A stretch of DNA of 64,000 bases from JAKAGZ01 sp963783855 (GTDB lineage: Bacteria > Bacteroidota > Ignavibacteria > Ignavibacteriales > Ignavibacteriaceae), in the NCBI GenBank assembly GCA_963783855.1, contig CAWAPE010000004.1, forward strand, positions 496,001-560,000, read 5' to 3'. The notes under the pieces were generated by a model. The model was not told the origin of the DNA. It was given only the letters and a program-made list of their open reading frames with translations, and made no database searches. The translations under genes were made by a program, and so were the position numbers. Shown piece by piece: positions 9,096 through 17,215 of this stretch (position 1 is its first letter; each line of letters opens with the position of its first letter).

Positions 9096-9484
9096 AAAAT
9101 CTATAGGGACATAAATTGTTCCCTTGTGTAAATATTATCAGCAATCTTCATTCCAAAGATTTCTAAAATCCAATTATCCAGTTTCTTTAAATTTAACGAT
9201 GGTGTATTTCATAATATTCAAGCAAATTTCTCAGGGTTGAAATGCATTTGAAAGTCATTCCTAAAATCGGGAATTTTATTTAGATTGAGTCTTATTTAGC
9301 TAATTAATTGATTAAATTTCCAACATAATTTTGAAATTTTATCTTAATTATAGATCACTAAATTTTGCCGGGTTTGGCACTATTTTATATAAACAATAGT
9401 GATTTATTTTTTAGAATTCGCATAATTACTGCATATGGCTTATTTTTCTATATTAGATTTTGCAATTAATAAATCAGCATTCGG
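9096..9484. other. AT-rich intergenic region before the histidine kinase gene
   Basis: No gene is seen. The stretch should hold the promoters of the leftward RNA and of the rightward kinase gene. A TTTGGCAC element at 9373-9380 resembles a sigma-54 -24 box, but the matching -12 GC is absent, so it is not called as a promoter. Confidence 0.4.
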
Positions 9485-10936
9485 ATGACACAAAAAGAAA
9501 AAACAAAAAAATTTAATTTTGGATTCGATATCTTTGAAAATTTTCAGGGTATGTGTTTCGTCCTTTCCGTACAGGGAAATGTTCTGGACTCTAATAAATC
9601 GGCAAGACAATATCTTGAAAAATCAAAAGAAGAACTTGAAGAATTTGATTTTTTTGAAATGTTTGATACTACTTACAAAGAAAAAGTAGCCAATGGTATT
9701 CAAATTTGTCTTGAAAATGCAGAAAGTTATAGCCTTCCCGCACAGATTAAAGTCAATAACAATACATATTCATTCAACCTGGTTTTAACACCTTTTAATG
9801 CTCCGGAAGATCCATCAACTAAATTTCTTTTTGCCCTTGCACGGGATATTTCTGCACAAAAAAAACTTGAAGATGATTTAGTAAAATTTTATGCAGTGGC
9901 CGAAAACACGGTGAATCCCTTACAGATTACCAATCTGGAAGGCAAAATGGTGTATGTAAATAAGGCGTTTGTTGAAGCCAGTGGTTATTCCAAAGAAGAA
10001 TTGATTGGCAAGAATCCAAGTATTTTTGGCAGCCACAAGCATCCAAAGAAATTCTGGCAAAATATGTGGGATACAATTTCTTCCGGCAAAGTTTGGGTAG
10101 GCGAAGTAGAAAACAAGAAAAAAAATGGTAAAGATTTTTATACACAACTACTTATTTCACCGATTCTTGATGCCAGCGGGAAAGTTGTTTCATATTTTGG
10201 AGTTCACAGGGATCTGAGTGAAAAGAAAATGCTTGAGAAACAGCTTATTCACACACAAAAAATGGAAAGTATAGGAACCCTGGCTGCCGGGGTTGCGCAC
10301 GAAGTCGGTAACCCGCTTGCTTCAATTTCCGCTCTCGTACAGGTTGTTCTTCGTTCCAGCAACGATCAATTTGTTACAGAGAAATTGGGACTTGTTAAAA
10401 GTCAGGTTACAAGAATTTCAAAAATAATCAGGGACCTCGTAGATTTTTCGCGCCCTTCAAATTATGAATTGCAATTAACTGATATAAACCAGGGTGTAAT
10501 TGAAGCTGTAGAAATTGTAAAAGTTGGCAAAAAAGCAAAACAAATTGAATTTCTAACCGAACTGCAAGACAAAATTCCAAACCTCCCGCTGGTTGCGGAT
10601 CAAATTCAGCAGGTATTTGTAAATATTTTATTAAATGCAGTAGATGCTATCTGCGAGCCGGATAATCCTAAACAGGAAAACCAGATATTCTGTCAGACTT
10701 CTAAAACCGATGATCATGTTATTATTAGTTGTACAGATTCAGGCACGGGAATTGCAGAAGATAATATTGCAAAAATATTTGAACCATTTTTTACTACAAA
10801 AAAAGAAGGCAGGGGAACCGGCCTTGGTCTCTGGGTTAGTTACGGAATTATAAAAAGTTTTCAGGGTGACTTAAAAGTAAAAAGTGCACCGGGTGAAGGT
10901 ACCACTTTCACAATTTCATTACCAATACAAGCTTAA
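9485..10936 (+). CDS. PAS-domain sensor histidine kinase (NtrB/AtoS-type)
   Basis: A 483-residue soluble sensor kinase without membrane segments. A first, weaker PAS domain spans about 18-125 and a second clear PAS about 133-250 (ENTVNPLQITNLEGKMVYVN, then GYSKEELIGKNP). The HisKA H-box is AAGVAHEVGNPLASI with the phosphorylated His272. The ATPase domain has N-box NILLNAVDAI, G1 DSGTGIAEDN, F-box EPFFTTKKEG and G2 GTGLGLWVSYGI. The NP after the histidine and overall layout are those of kinases paired with NtrC-family regulators, and such a regulator gene starts 13 bases downstream. It probably senses a cytoplasmic signal; the ligand cannot be told from sequence. Confidence 0.9.
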   Translation: MTQKEKTKKFNFGFDIFENFQGMCFVLSVQGNVLDSNKSARQYLEKSKEELEEFDFFEMFDTTYKEKVANGIQICLENAESYSLPAQIKVNNNTYSFNLVLTPFNAPEDPSTKFLFALARDISAQKKLEDDLVKFYAVAENTVNPLQITNLEGKMVYVNKAFVEASGYSKEELIGKNPSIFGSHKHPKKFWQNMWDTISSGKVWVGEVENKKKNGKDFYTQLLISPILDASGKVVSYFGVHRDLSEKKMLEKQLIHTQKMESIGTLAAGVAHEVGNPLASISALVQVVLRSSNDQFVTEKLGLVKSQVTRISKIIRDLVDFSRPSNYELQLTDINQGVIEAVEIVKVGKKAKQIEFLTELQDKIPNLPLVADQIQQVFVNILLNAVDAICEPDNPKQENQIFCQTSKTDDHVIISCTDSGTGIAEDNIAKIFEPFFTTKKEGRGTGLGLWVSYGIIKSFQGDLKVKSAPGEGTTFTISLPIQA

Positions 10937-10949
10937 CAGAGGAACTCCA

Positions 10950-12305
10950 ATGTCACATAGAATACTGGTCGTTGACGATGAAGAAATTATAAGGGAATCA
11001 CTTTCATTTGTCTTAAAAAAGGAAGGCTATACAGTTGAAGAAGCCGAAAATGGGAAAGTGGCTTATGATAAGATACTTCAGGAAGCATTCGATCTGGTGA
11101 TTACAGATCTTGAAATGCCACAAATGAAAGGGACTCAATTAATTGAAGAGATTAAAAAATTAAATATTCAAACTGCAATTATTGTAATTACTGCATTTGG
11201 TTCTCTTGATACAGCAATAACAGCCTTAAGAAACGGCGCCAGTGATTATATACTTAAGCCGGTTGAATTTGATGAACTCCTGATAAAAGCAAAAAGATTG
11301 TTTGAAGTTAAAAGTCTTTTACTCGAAAACAGAATTTTGAGAAAAGAAATTCAGAGAAATTTTGATTTTGATGATATCGTTGGTAAAAGCCCTGCAATAA
11401 GAAGAGTATACGAAATGATTCAAACTGTAGCAGAAACAGAAAGCTCAGTTTTAATTACAGGAAAAAGTGGAACAGGTAAAGAACTTGTTGCACGCTCGCT
11501 TCATTTTAAAAGCAAAAGAAAAGAAAAACCATTTATGGCTGTTAATTGTGGGGCCATAGCTGAAAATTTAATTGAAAGTGAATTATTCGGACACAAGAAA
11601 GGGGCTTTCACAGGAGCTGTTTCAGATAAGGAAGGATTAATTAAAGCGGCAGACTCAGGCACTCTTTTTCTTGATGAAATTAGTGAAATGCCTTTGCAAC
11701 TTCAGGTCAAATTTTTAAGAGCGTTGCAGGAAAGAGAAATTACCCCGGTTGGATCAACTGCAACAATTCCAGTAAACGTTAGAATAATTGCATCAACAAA
11801 CCGCGATCTCAAAGAAGAAATTAAAACAGGAAGATTCAGAGAAGATCTTTATTACAGACTAAATGTAATTGAAATCGCACTTCCTTCGTTGAAAGAAAGA
11901 GAAGAAGATATTCCTCTTCTTGCCGATCATTTCCTTGACAAGTATAGAAAGGAAATGAACAAAAATATAAAAGGAATTGATAGTGATGCAGTGCGTGCTA
12001 TGATTGCATATGATTGGAAAGGCGAGGTAAGAGAACTTGAAAATGTAATGGAAAGAGCAGTCATTTTTGCCAAAAGCGATTTTATTGCCGTGAAAGATCT
12101 GCCTGAGAACTTTTCCCACCATTCAACCACGGTGGATTTTTCTAAGTTGGGCTCCCTGGAAGAAGCAATCAGAAAATTTGAAAAAGATTATATAGTGAAA
12201 GCTCTTGACCTCAATAACAATGATAAAGAAAAAACTTCAGAACTTTTGCAGGTTGGGCTCTCAACACTTTATAGAAAACTGAAGGAATTGGAAATTAACA
12301 TTTAA
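10950..12305 (+). CDS. sigma-54-dependent response regulator, NtrC family
   Basis: The frame is open from 10884, but the ATG at 10950, preceded by GAGGAACTCC, gives the proper N terminus MSHRILVVDDEE and 451 residues. The receiver domain has Asp53 in VITDLEMP and Lys in LKPVEFDE. The AAA+ domain carries Walker A GKSGTGKE, the sigma-54-contacting loop GAFTGA, Walker B GTLFLDEI and the arginine-finger region. The C terminus is a Fis-type helix-turn-helix (KTSELLQVGLSTLYRKLKEL). It is the partner of the kinase 13 bases upstream and should activate sigma-54 promoters; its targets are not known. A terminator follows. Confidence 0.93.
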   Translation: MSHRILVVDDEEIIRESLSFVLKKEGYTVEEAENGKVAYDKILQEAFDLVITDLEMPQMKGTQLIEEIKKLNIQTAIIVITAFGSLDTAITALRNGASDYILKPVEFDELLIKAKRLFEVKSLLLENRILRKEIQRNFDFDDIVGKSPAIRRVYEMIQTVAETESSVLITGKSGTGKELVARSLHFKSKRKEKPFMAVNCGAIAENLIESELFGHKKGAFTGAVSDKEGLIKAADSGTLFLDEISEMPLQLQVKFLRALQEREITPVGSTATIPVNVRIIASTNRDLKEEIKTGRFREDLYYRLNVIEIALPSLKEREEDIPLLADHFLDKYRKEMNKNIKGIDSDAVRAMIAYDWKGEVRELENVMERAVIFAKSDFIAVKDLPENFSHHSTTVDFSKLGSLEEAIRKFEKDYIVKALDLNNNDKEKTSELLQVGLSTLYRKLKELEINI

Positions 12306-12345
12306 TAATTGATAATTTCCGCTCATTTCTCATTTCATGAAAGTC

Positions 12346-12393
12346 AAAACCCGGTTTTTGCAATTTCGAGAAACTAAAAGACCGGGTTTTTCA
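12346..12393 (+). terminator. terminator after the response regulator gene
   Basis: A 10-bp stem (AAAACCCGGT pairing with ACCGGGTTTT) with a 25-base loop and a following T-run lies about 40 bases after the regulator stop codon. Confidence 0.75.
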
Positions 12394-12527
12394 TTCTCCT
12401 GAATATATTTTCTTTATTTCTGCCCTGTTTTTCCCTTTTTTAACTTTCTACCCTGTAATTGAGAATTTCTTTTTTTGGCACACAAATAGAACATAGAAAT
12501 CCTGTCATAGAACATTTAAATTAAAAT

Positions 12528-12905
12528 TTGTTGAATGGTTTGAAAAAATTAAAGAAAATACTCTTTTATAGTCCGGATTTTAATCTTTGCCTGAGTTTAC
12601 TCGTTTACCTTCAGGATAAATATAATATTACGACTACAACCGATTTGTCTATTCTTGAAGCAGTATCAGAAAACTCCACAGTTGATTTGGTATTGATGGA
12701 TACAGAACCTTCAGGAGTAATTGAAAAACTTTGTGAAAATATCAGAGTAAAAAATTCGGAAGTACCAATAATTCTTACTTATGTTTATAAAAATCAGTTT
12801 AATGAGTTTGAAAAAAAGATGAAAACTTTAGTTAATTCAATTTTCTATAAACCTTATGATTTAAATGAGATTGCGTTAAAAATGAATTCGCTGATGGTTC
12901 AATAG
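12528..12905 (+). CDS. degenerate receiver-domain protein
   Basis: About 125 residues that fold-match a single CheY-like receiver: ILFYSPDF at strand 1, VDLVLMDTEPSG with a candidate phosphorylation Asp58, the IILTYVYK strand with a conserved Thr, and FYKPYDLNEI with Lys108. The acidic pair that normally coordinates Mg2+ at the end of strand 1 is reduced to SPD, so phosphorylation may be weak or absent. The start is uncertain: TTG at 12528, 12531 or 12540 are all possible. It lies between a two-component pair and a universal stress protein gene, starting about 20 bases before the latter, and may be co-transcribed with it. No output domain is present. Confidence 0.65.
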   Translation: MLNGLKKLKKILFYSPDFNLCLSLLVYLQDKYNITTTTDLSILEAVSENSTVDLVLMDTEPSGVIEKLCENIRVKNSEVPIILTYVYKNQFNEFEKKMKTLVNSIFYKPYDLNEIALKMNSLMVQ

Positions 12906-12925
12906 AATCATTCCTGGGGGAAGCG

Positions 12926-13420
12926 ATGCAAAAGTTTTATAATATATTAGTTCCTACTGACCTATCAATAAATTCCACAGCTGCCCTTGACTACGCCTGC
13001 AATATTGCAAAGGATTCCGGTGCTACAATTCATTTACTGCACTGCATAGAAATTATCCCCACAATGCATAACAGAGGTCCGAAAGGCCCTAAGGCTACTC
13101 CGGATTCTTTAAATAAAGCAAACAAAGAAATAAAAAAAATTCTTGAAAATTTTCCTGCTGATAATCTGAATATTATTGAAGTAGTGAAAAGTGGAAATCC
13201 CTACGACCAGATATTAAATTACGCCAAAGACGGCAAGATCGACCTTATTGTACTTGCTACTCACGGATCTGGAAAGCTTATAAATTCTGTTATGGGGCCT
13301 GTTGCCGAAAAAGTAACAAGATATTCTGATATTTCTGTTATTTTAGTTAAATCCTCCCTCCTTTCATTGCCAAAGGGTTTTAAACAGGGCAATACTACTG
13401 CTGAAAGCTGGGCAAGATAA
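12926..13420 (+). CDS. universal stress protein (UspA family)
   Basis: A 164-residue single-domain Usp protein starting at an ATG preceded by GGGGAAG. The N-terminal ILVPTDLSINSTAALDYA is the nucleotide-binding strand and helix. VLATHGSGKLINSVMGPVAE contains the G-x2-G-x9-G-type ATP-binding motif, followed by the dimerisation strand ISVILVK. Such proteins bind ATP and are induced by starvation or stress. A short C-terminal tail after about residue 145 is unusual only in sequence. It starts 20 bases after the degenerate receiver gene, so the two may form an operon. Confidence 0.88.
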   Translation: MQKFYNILVPTDLSINSTAALDYACNIAKDSGATIHLLHCIEIIPTMHNRGPKGPKATPDSLNKANKEIKKILENFPADNLNIIEVVKSGNPYDQILNYAKDGKIDLIVLATHGSGKLINSVMGPVAEKVTRYSDISVILVKSSLLSLPKGFKQGNTTAESWAR

Positions 13421-13781
13421 ACTTATTTAGTTACCAAATATATCCTAATAATAAAAAAATAGATTTCTTTTTATTGATATCTTATTATATTTCTTAAGGA
13501 GATATGTTACGAAATCACCAATTGATAAAAAATTATTTTATTGGTTACTTCTAATAAATTTAGTGTGAGATATAAGTTTTGTACGTATGAATTTACTGGG
13601 AACCATTCTTTGAAAATTATTTTTAATGAATTATTGATTAAATTATTCAATTCTTAAAAAGAATTGAGATTTTTAGTCACTTTGCGGCGTTAAATATAAA
13701 AAATTAGATTACCCTTGAAGAAAAGCCATGTAATCATGTATTAATAGTTTCAGACTGTTAATAAAAAAACACCCTATTTTT
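13421..13781. other. AT-rich intergenic region
   Basis: No convincing gene or structured element is seen. An AAGGAG at 13496 lies only two bases before the ATG of a 16-codon frame, too close for normal initiation. The segment probably carries the promoter of the downstream ParA-like gene. Confidence 0.4.
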
Positions 13782-14555
13782 ATGGGAAAAATAATATCTG
13801 TAGCAATGCCTAAAGGTGGTGTTGGCAAAACAACAACTGCCATAAATCTAGCTGCAAATCTAGCTCTAACTAATAAACGCACTCTTCTGGTTGATATGGA
13901 CCCTATGGGTGACTGTAATATCGGCTTGGGGATTTCTATCGGATCATATGACGGCGGGCTATTTCAATTACTAAATTATATAAAACCCATTGAACAAGTT
14001 ATCTATAAAACTTCGATTGATAATTTAAGTTTCATTCCTTCAATTCTAAAAAATGCATTGGATGAAGAAAGACTATCTAAACTTTCTCACAACAATATGT
14101 ACCTTAGCAATGTATTACGATCTGTTATTTTTAATTATGATTTTATCATTCTGGACTGTCCCCCCTATCTCCGTGGACTGACTACTATTGCTTTAACGGC
14201 TTCAGACTCAGTAATTCTTCCGATGAAACCAGAAATGTTTTCGTTGAATGCGGCTATTAAAATTGTTGAACATATTAGCTGGGTTAAAAAAAATTGGAAT
14301 AGTTTAATAAAAATAGAAGGTATTCTTATAACTATGTATGAACCAAGAACTAAAGCTTCATCCCAGATGCAGGACAGAATATTAAATCAATTTGCCCGGT
14401 ATTTATTTAAGACAATCATCCCTAAAAATACAACCCTTAATGAGGCCACTTTAAACGGAAAACCAGCTATTTTATATAACCCCACCTCTAAGGGCGCCAA
14501 AGCATATTCAGACTTGGCTAATGAAATAATTTCACGCACTGAAAATCACTTTTGA
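13782..14555 (+). CDS. orphan ParA/Soj-like P-loop ATPase
   Basis: A 257-residue deviant-Walker ATPase of the ParA/MinD class. The N terminus MPKGGVGKTTTAINLAANLA holds the KGGVGKTT P-loop with the signature lysine; DMDPMGDCNIGLG is the Walker A' region and FIILDCPPYLRGLT the Walker B. The family forms ATP-dependent dimers that position chromosomes, plasmids or protein complexes. No parB-like gene, parS site or chemotaxis cluster lies next to it, so it is an orphan here. The usual DLDPQGN is changed to DMDPMGD. What it positions cannot be inferred; the genes on either side (stress protein, cytochromes) give no clear hint. Confidence 0.85.
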   Translation: MGKIISVAMPKGGVGKTTTAINLAANLALTNKRTLLVDMDPMGDCNIGLGISIGSYDGGLFQLLNYIKPIEQVIYKTSIDNLSFIPSILKNALDEERLSKLSHNNMYLSNVLRSVIFNYDFIILDCPPYLRGLTTIALTASDSVILPMKPEMFSLNAAIKIVEHISWVKKNWNSLIKIEGILITMYEPRTKASSQMQDRILNQFARYLFKTIIPKNTTLNEATLNGKPAILYNPTSKGAKAYSDLANEIISRTENHF

Positions 14556-14774
14556 TTTTTCCGCCTAAGTCCAGCAATTAAGACTAAATATGAGGTTAAT
14601 TTTTGTTTTCATTTTCGGGAAATTGTGTTTTTTTAACTTCCTGAATATGAGAAGAATACGCTAAAAATTGCCAAATTGTGACTTTTATGTCCCGATATGT
14701 ATGGTATAGTCTTTGAAATAAACATTGTCATAAAATATGATATTTCTTGATTTAACAACTATAGGGAAATAATA

Positions 14775-14852
14775 ATGAAGTACATAATCAGCTATTTATT
14801 GTTTATTGTAGCAATCGTTGCTCTTTTTGGATTTGCTTTCTCATTAGCATAG
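14775..14852 (+). CDS. 25-residue single-pass membrane microprotein (putative)
   Basis: A short frame, MKYIISYLLFIVAIVALFGFAFSLA, begins at an ATG preceded by AGGGAA at 9-base spacing and is almost entirely one hydrophobic helix. It lies 105 bases upstream of the multihaem cytochrome block. Small single-helix subunits often accompany cytochrome complexes, so it could be a subunit or assembly peptide of that block, but this is inference from position and hydrophobicity only. A weak hairpin (CCTGT with ACAGG) and T-run follow its stop, suggesting its own short transcript. It could also be a chance frame. Confidence 0.4.
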   Translation: MKYIISYLLFIVAIVALFGFAFSLA

Positions 14853-14868
14853 TTCATTGAAAATTTGA

Positions 14869-14894
14869 GGCCTGTGAATTAGCAACAGGTTTTT
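14869..14894 (+). terminator. weak terminator-like hairpin
   Basis: A 5-bp stem (CCTGT with ACAGG) followed by five T residues lies between the microprotein frame and the cytochrome gene. The short stem makes the call tentative. Confidence 0.35.
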
Positions 14895-14956
14895 ACTGCT
14901 AATCCATATTAATAAACCATTAAATTATCTCAATCTGAAAATTTTAAGCTGTCAAA

Positions 14957-17126
14957 ATGAACATAAATAAAACACTTTCCGGTCTGATCCTTTTAAGCTT
15001 TTTAACCCTCGGTCTGTTTTCTGTTAATTTACGGGCACAATCAAATGATGATTGTTTGATGTGCCACAGCGATAACACATTAACAACTGAAAGAAATGGA
15101 AAAGAAGTCTCATTATTTGTTGACCAGGCAATATTAAATAAATCCCCTCATGCAAAATTAAATTGTGTCTCCTGCCACGTTGGATTTGATCCGGAGGAAT
15201 TACCGCACAAAGAAAATATTACCCCTGTTACCTGCGTAAATTGTCATAAAAATGCTCCGGTAAAGCATCAATTTCATCCCCAGATTTTGAAAACAAACGG
15301 CAGAGGGACAAAGGTTGGTGAAAATTGCAAAGATTGCCATGGCACACATAATATTATTTCCCCCAAGAAAAAAGGCTCCCCTTTTTACAAAACAAATATT
15401 GTAAATGGCTGCGGAAGATGTCATAAAACTGAAAAGGAAAAATTTCTTAAGTCAACACACTACCAGGCATTTAAGAAAGATCTTAAAGGAGCACCTAATT
15501 GTTTAATATGCCATGAATCACCTATTACTGATATTACAATCAAACGTGATTCATTTCAGGTAAAAATTGCACAGGAAAAGTTGTGCTTGTCATGCCACCT
15601 GGATAATCCTGATGTTCGGAACAGAATAGCACCGAGCACTGCATTTATAAAATCGTATGAAAACAGTGTTCACGGCAAGGCATTAAACGGTGGAAATGCA
15701 AAAGCAGCTAATTGTGTTGATTGCCACACTGCACACGAGATGGAAAAGGGAACGAACTCCGAAATTCAACAGTTTTCAAGACTAATATTCCTAATACATG
15801 CGCGTAAATGTCATACATCAATTAAAAAAGAATATTTGCAAAGTATTCATGGAGTTGCACTGGAAAAAGGGAACCCGGACGCACCGGTTTGTACAGACTG
15901 CCACGGTGAACACAATATTTTAATGCATAACGACCCCAATTCCCCGGTTTCGGCTAAAAATGTCTCAGCAAAAGTCTGCACTCCCTGCCACAGTTCGGTA
16001 AAGCTAACAAGCAAATACGGGCTTTCAGCAAACAGGCCGGAAACTTTTCAGGATTCATTCCATGGACTTGCTATAGAAGGAGGATTCAACGACAGTTGCA
16101 AATTGCGCGAGCTGCCACAGCGCACACGATATTAAACCGGCAAGTGATCCTACATCTACGGTTTATAAAGGAAATCTGATTAAAACATGCGGAAAATGTC
16201 ACCCCGGCGCAAATAAAAACTTTACGATTGGCAAGGTTCACCTGACAATGACAAAAAAAGCTGAACCCATTCTCTACTGGATTGCAAGCGCTTACATGTT
16301 ACTAATATTTGTAGTTATAGGTGGAATGCTGATTCACAATATTCCTTGATTTCATTAAAAAAGCTAAAATCAAGAAGATGAAACAGCGTGGCTTAATAAA
16401 AGAAGAACACCACGGACATGCTCTTTATCTTAAGGATGACATTTGGCGAAAGAATACAACATGTTGCATTGCTCAGCAGTTTCCTTACTCTTGTTATTAC
16501 TGGATTTATGCTCAAGATTCCCCGAAACATGGTGGGTAAGCCATTTAAGAGATTTAAGTGAATATGGATTTGAAATCCGTGGTATAATTCATAGAGTGGC
16601 AGCAGTAGTTATGGTAGCAGCTTCACTCTATCATCTCTATTACATATTGTTTACTACACGTGGCAAACAACTGGTCAAAGATCTTCTCCCAAGATATTCA
16701 GATATTACTGAAGCTATAGGAGTAGCAAAATATAATCTCGGTATTTCCAAAACCAAACCAAAATTAGATAGATTCAGTTATGTAGAAAAAGCCGAATACT
16801 GGGCCCTTATTTGGGGAACAATCGTAATGACAATAACAGGCATTATCTTATGGTTCGATAATACATTTATTGGCCTTCTTACAAAACTCGGCTGGGATAT
16901 AGCCAGAACAATTCACTATTATGAAGCATGGTTGGCGTTCCTCGCAATTGTAGTATGGCATTTCTACTTTGTTATTTTTAATCCGGATGCGTACCCGATG
17001 AATATTGCCTGGCTAAAAGGCACAATTACTGAGGAAGAAATGGCAGAGGAACATCCGGCTGAATTAGAAAGAATAAAAAAGCAAAATCAGGAAGGCCAGG
17101 AAAATCGGGATAATAAAGAACAATAA
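14957..17126 (+). pseudogene. multihaem cytochrome c fused to cytochrome b domain, broken by about six indels
   Basis: The first frame (14957-16135) has a signal peptide and haem motifs CLMCH, CVSCH, CVNCH, CKDCH, CGRCH, CLICH, CLSCH, CVDCH, CTDCH and CTPCH. Its C terminus turns to nonsense, but other frames continue the family: CASCH (from 16095), CGKCH, a membrane helix to 16340, a linker in another frame to 16432, then MTFGERIQHVALLSSF and a four-helix cytochrome b domain ending at 17126. Rejoining needs +1-base excesses near 16082, 16344, 16432 and 16513, plus a compensating pair near 15762 and 15811 that hides a CxxCH motif (NIPNTCA then KCH). Rebuilt, it is one protein with about 13 c-haems and a b-haem anchor, paralogous to the 17216 and 19208 genes. 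Decay and sequencing error are both possible; the flanks read cleanly. Confidence 0.8.
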
Positions 17127-17162
17127 AAATTAAGACTGTAATAATATCAAATTGCATAAACA

Positions 17163-17198
17163 ATCGAATTCACCCAAATAAGTGTGGGTGAATTCGAT
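17163..17198. other. 14-bp perfect inverted repeat before the 19-haem cytochrome gene
   Basis: ATCGAATTCACCCA and its exact complement TGGGTGAATTCGAT are separated by AATAAGTG. The hairpin ends 17 bases before the TTG start of the next cytochrome and is followed by A residues, not T, so it is not a standard terminator. It could be an operator, an RNA-processing or stability stem, or an attenuator. Confidence 0.7.
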
Positions 17199-17215
17199 AA
17201 AAAAGGGGTCATAAG

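Noticed and set aside
9373..9395. Canonical sigma-54 promoter
   Set aside because: The -12 GC dinucleotide at the required spacing is absent.
13504..13554. 16-codon frame with AAGGAG upstream
   Set aside because: The Shine-Dalgarno sequence is only two bases from the ATG and the peptide has no recognisable character.
16443..16514. Start of a separate 227-residue cytochrome b gene at 16443
   Set aside because: The first 24 residues are out of frame with the family; the correct N-terminal sequence (MTFGERIQHV) is in another frame, so this is a piece of the frameshifted fusion gene.
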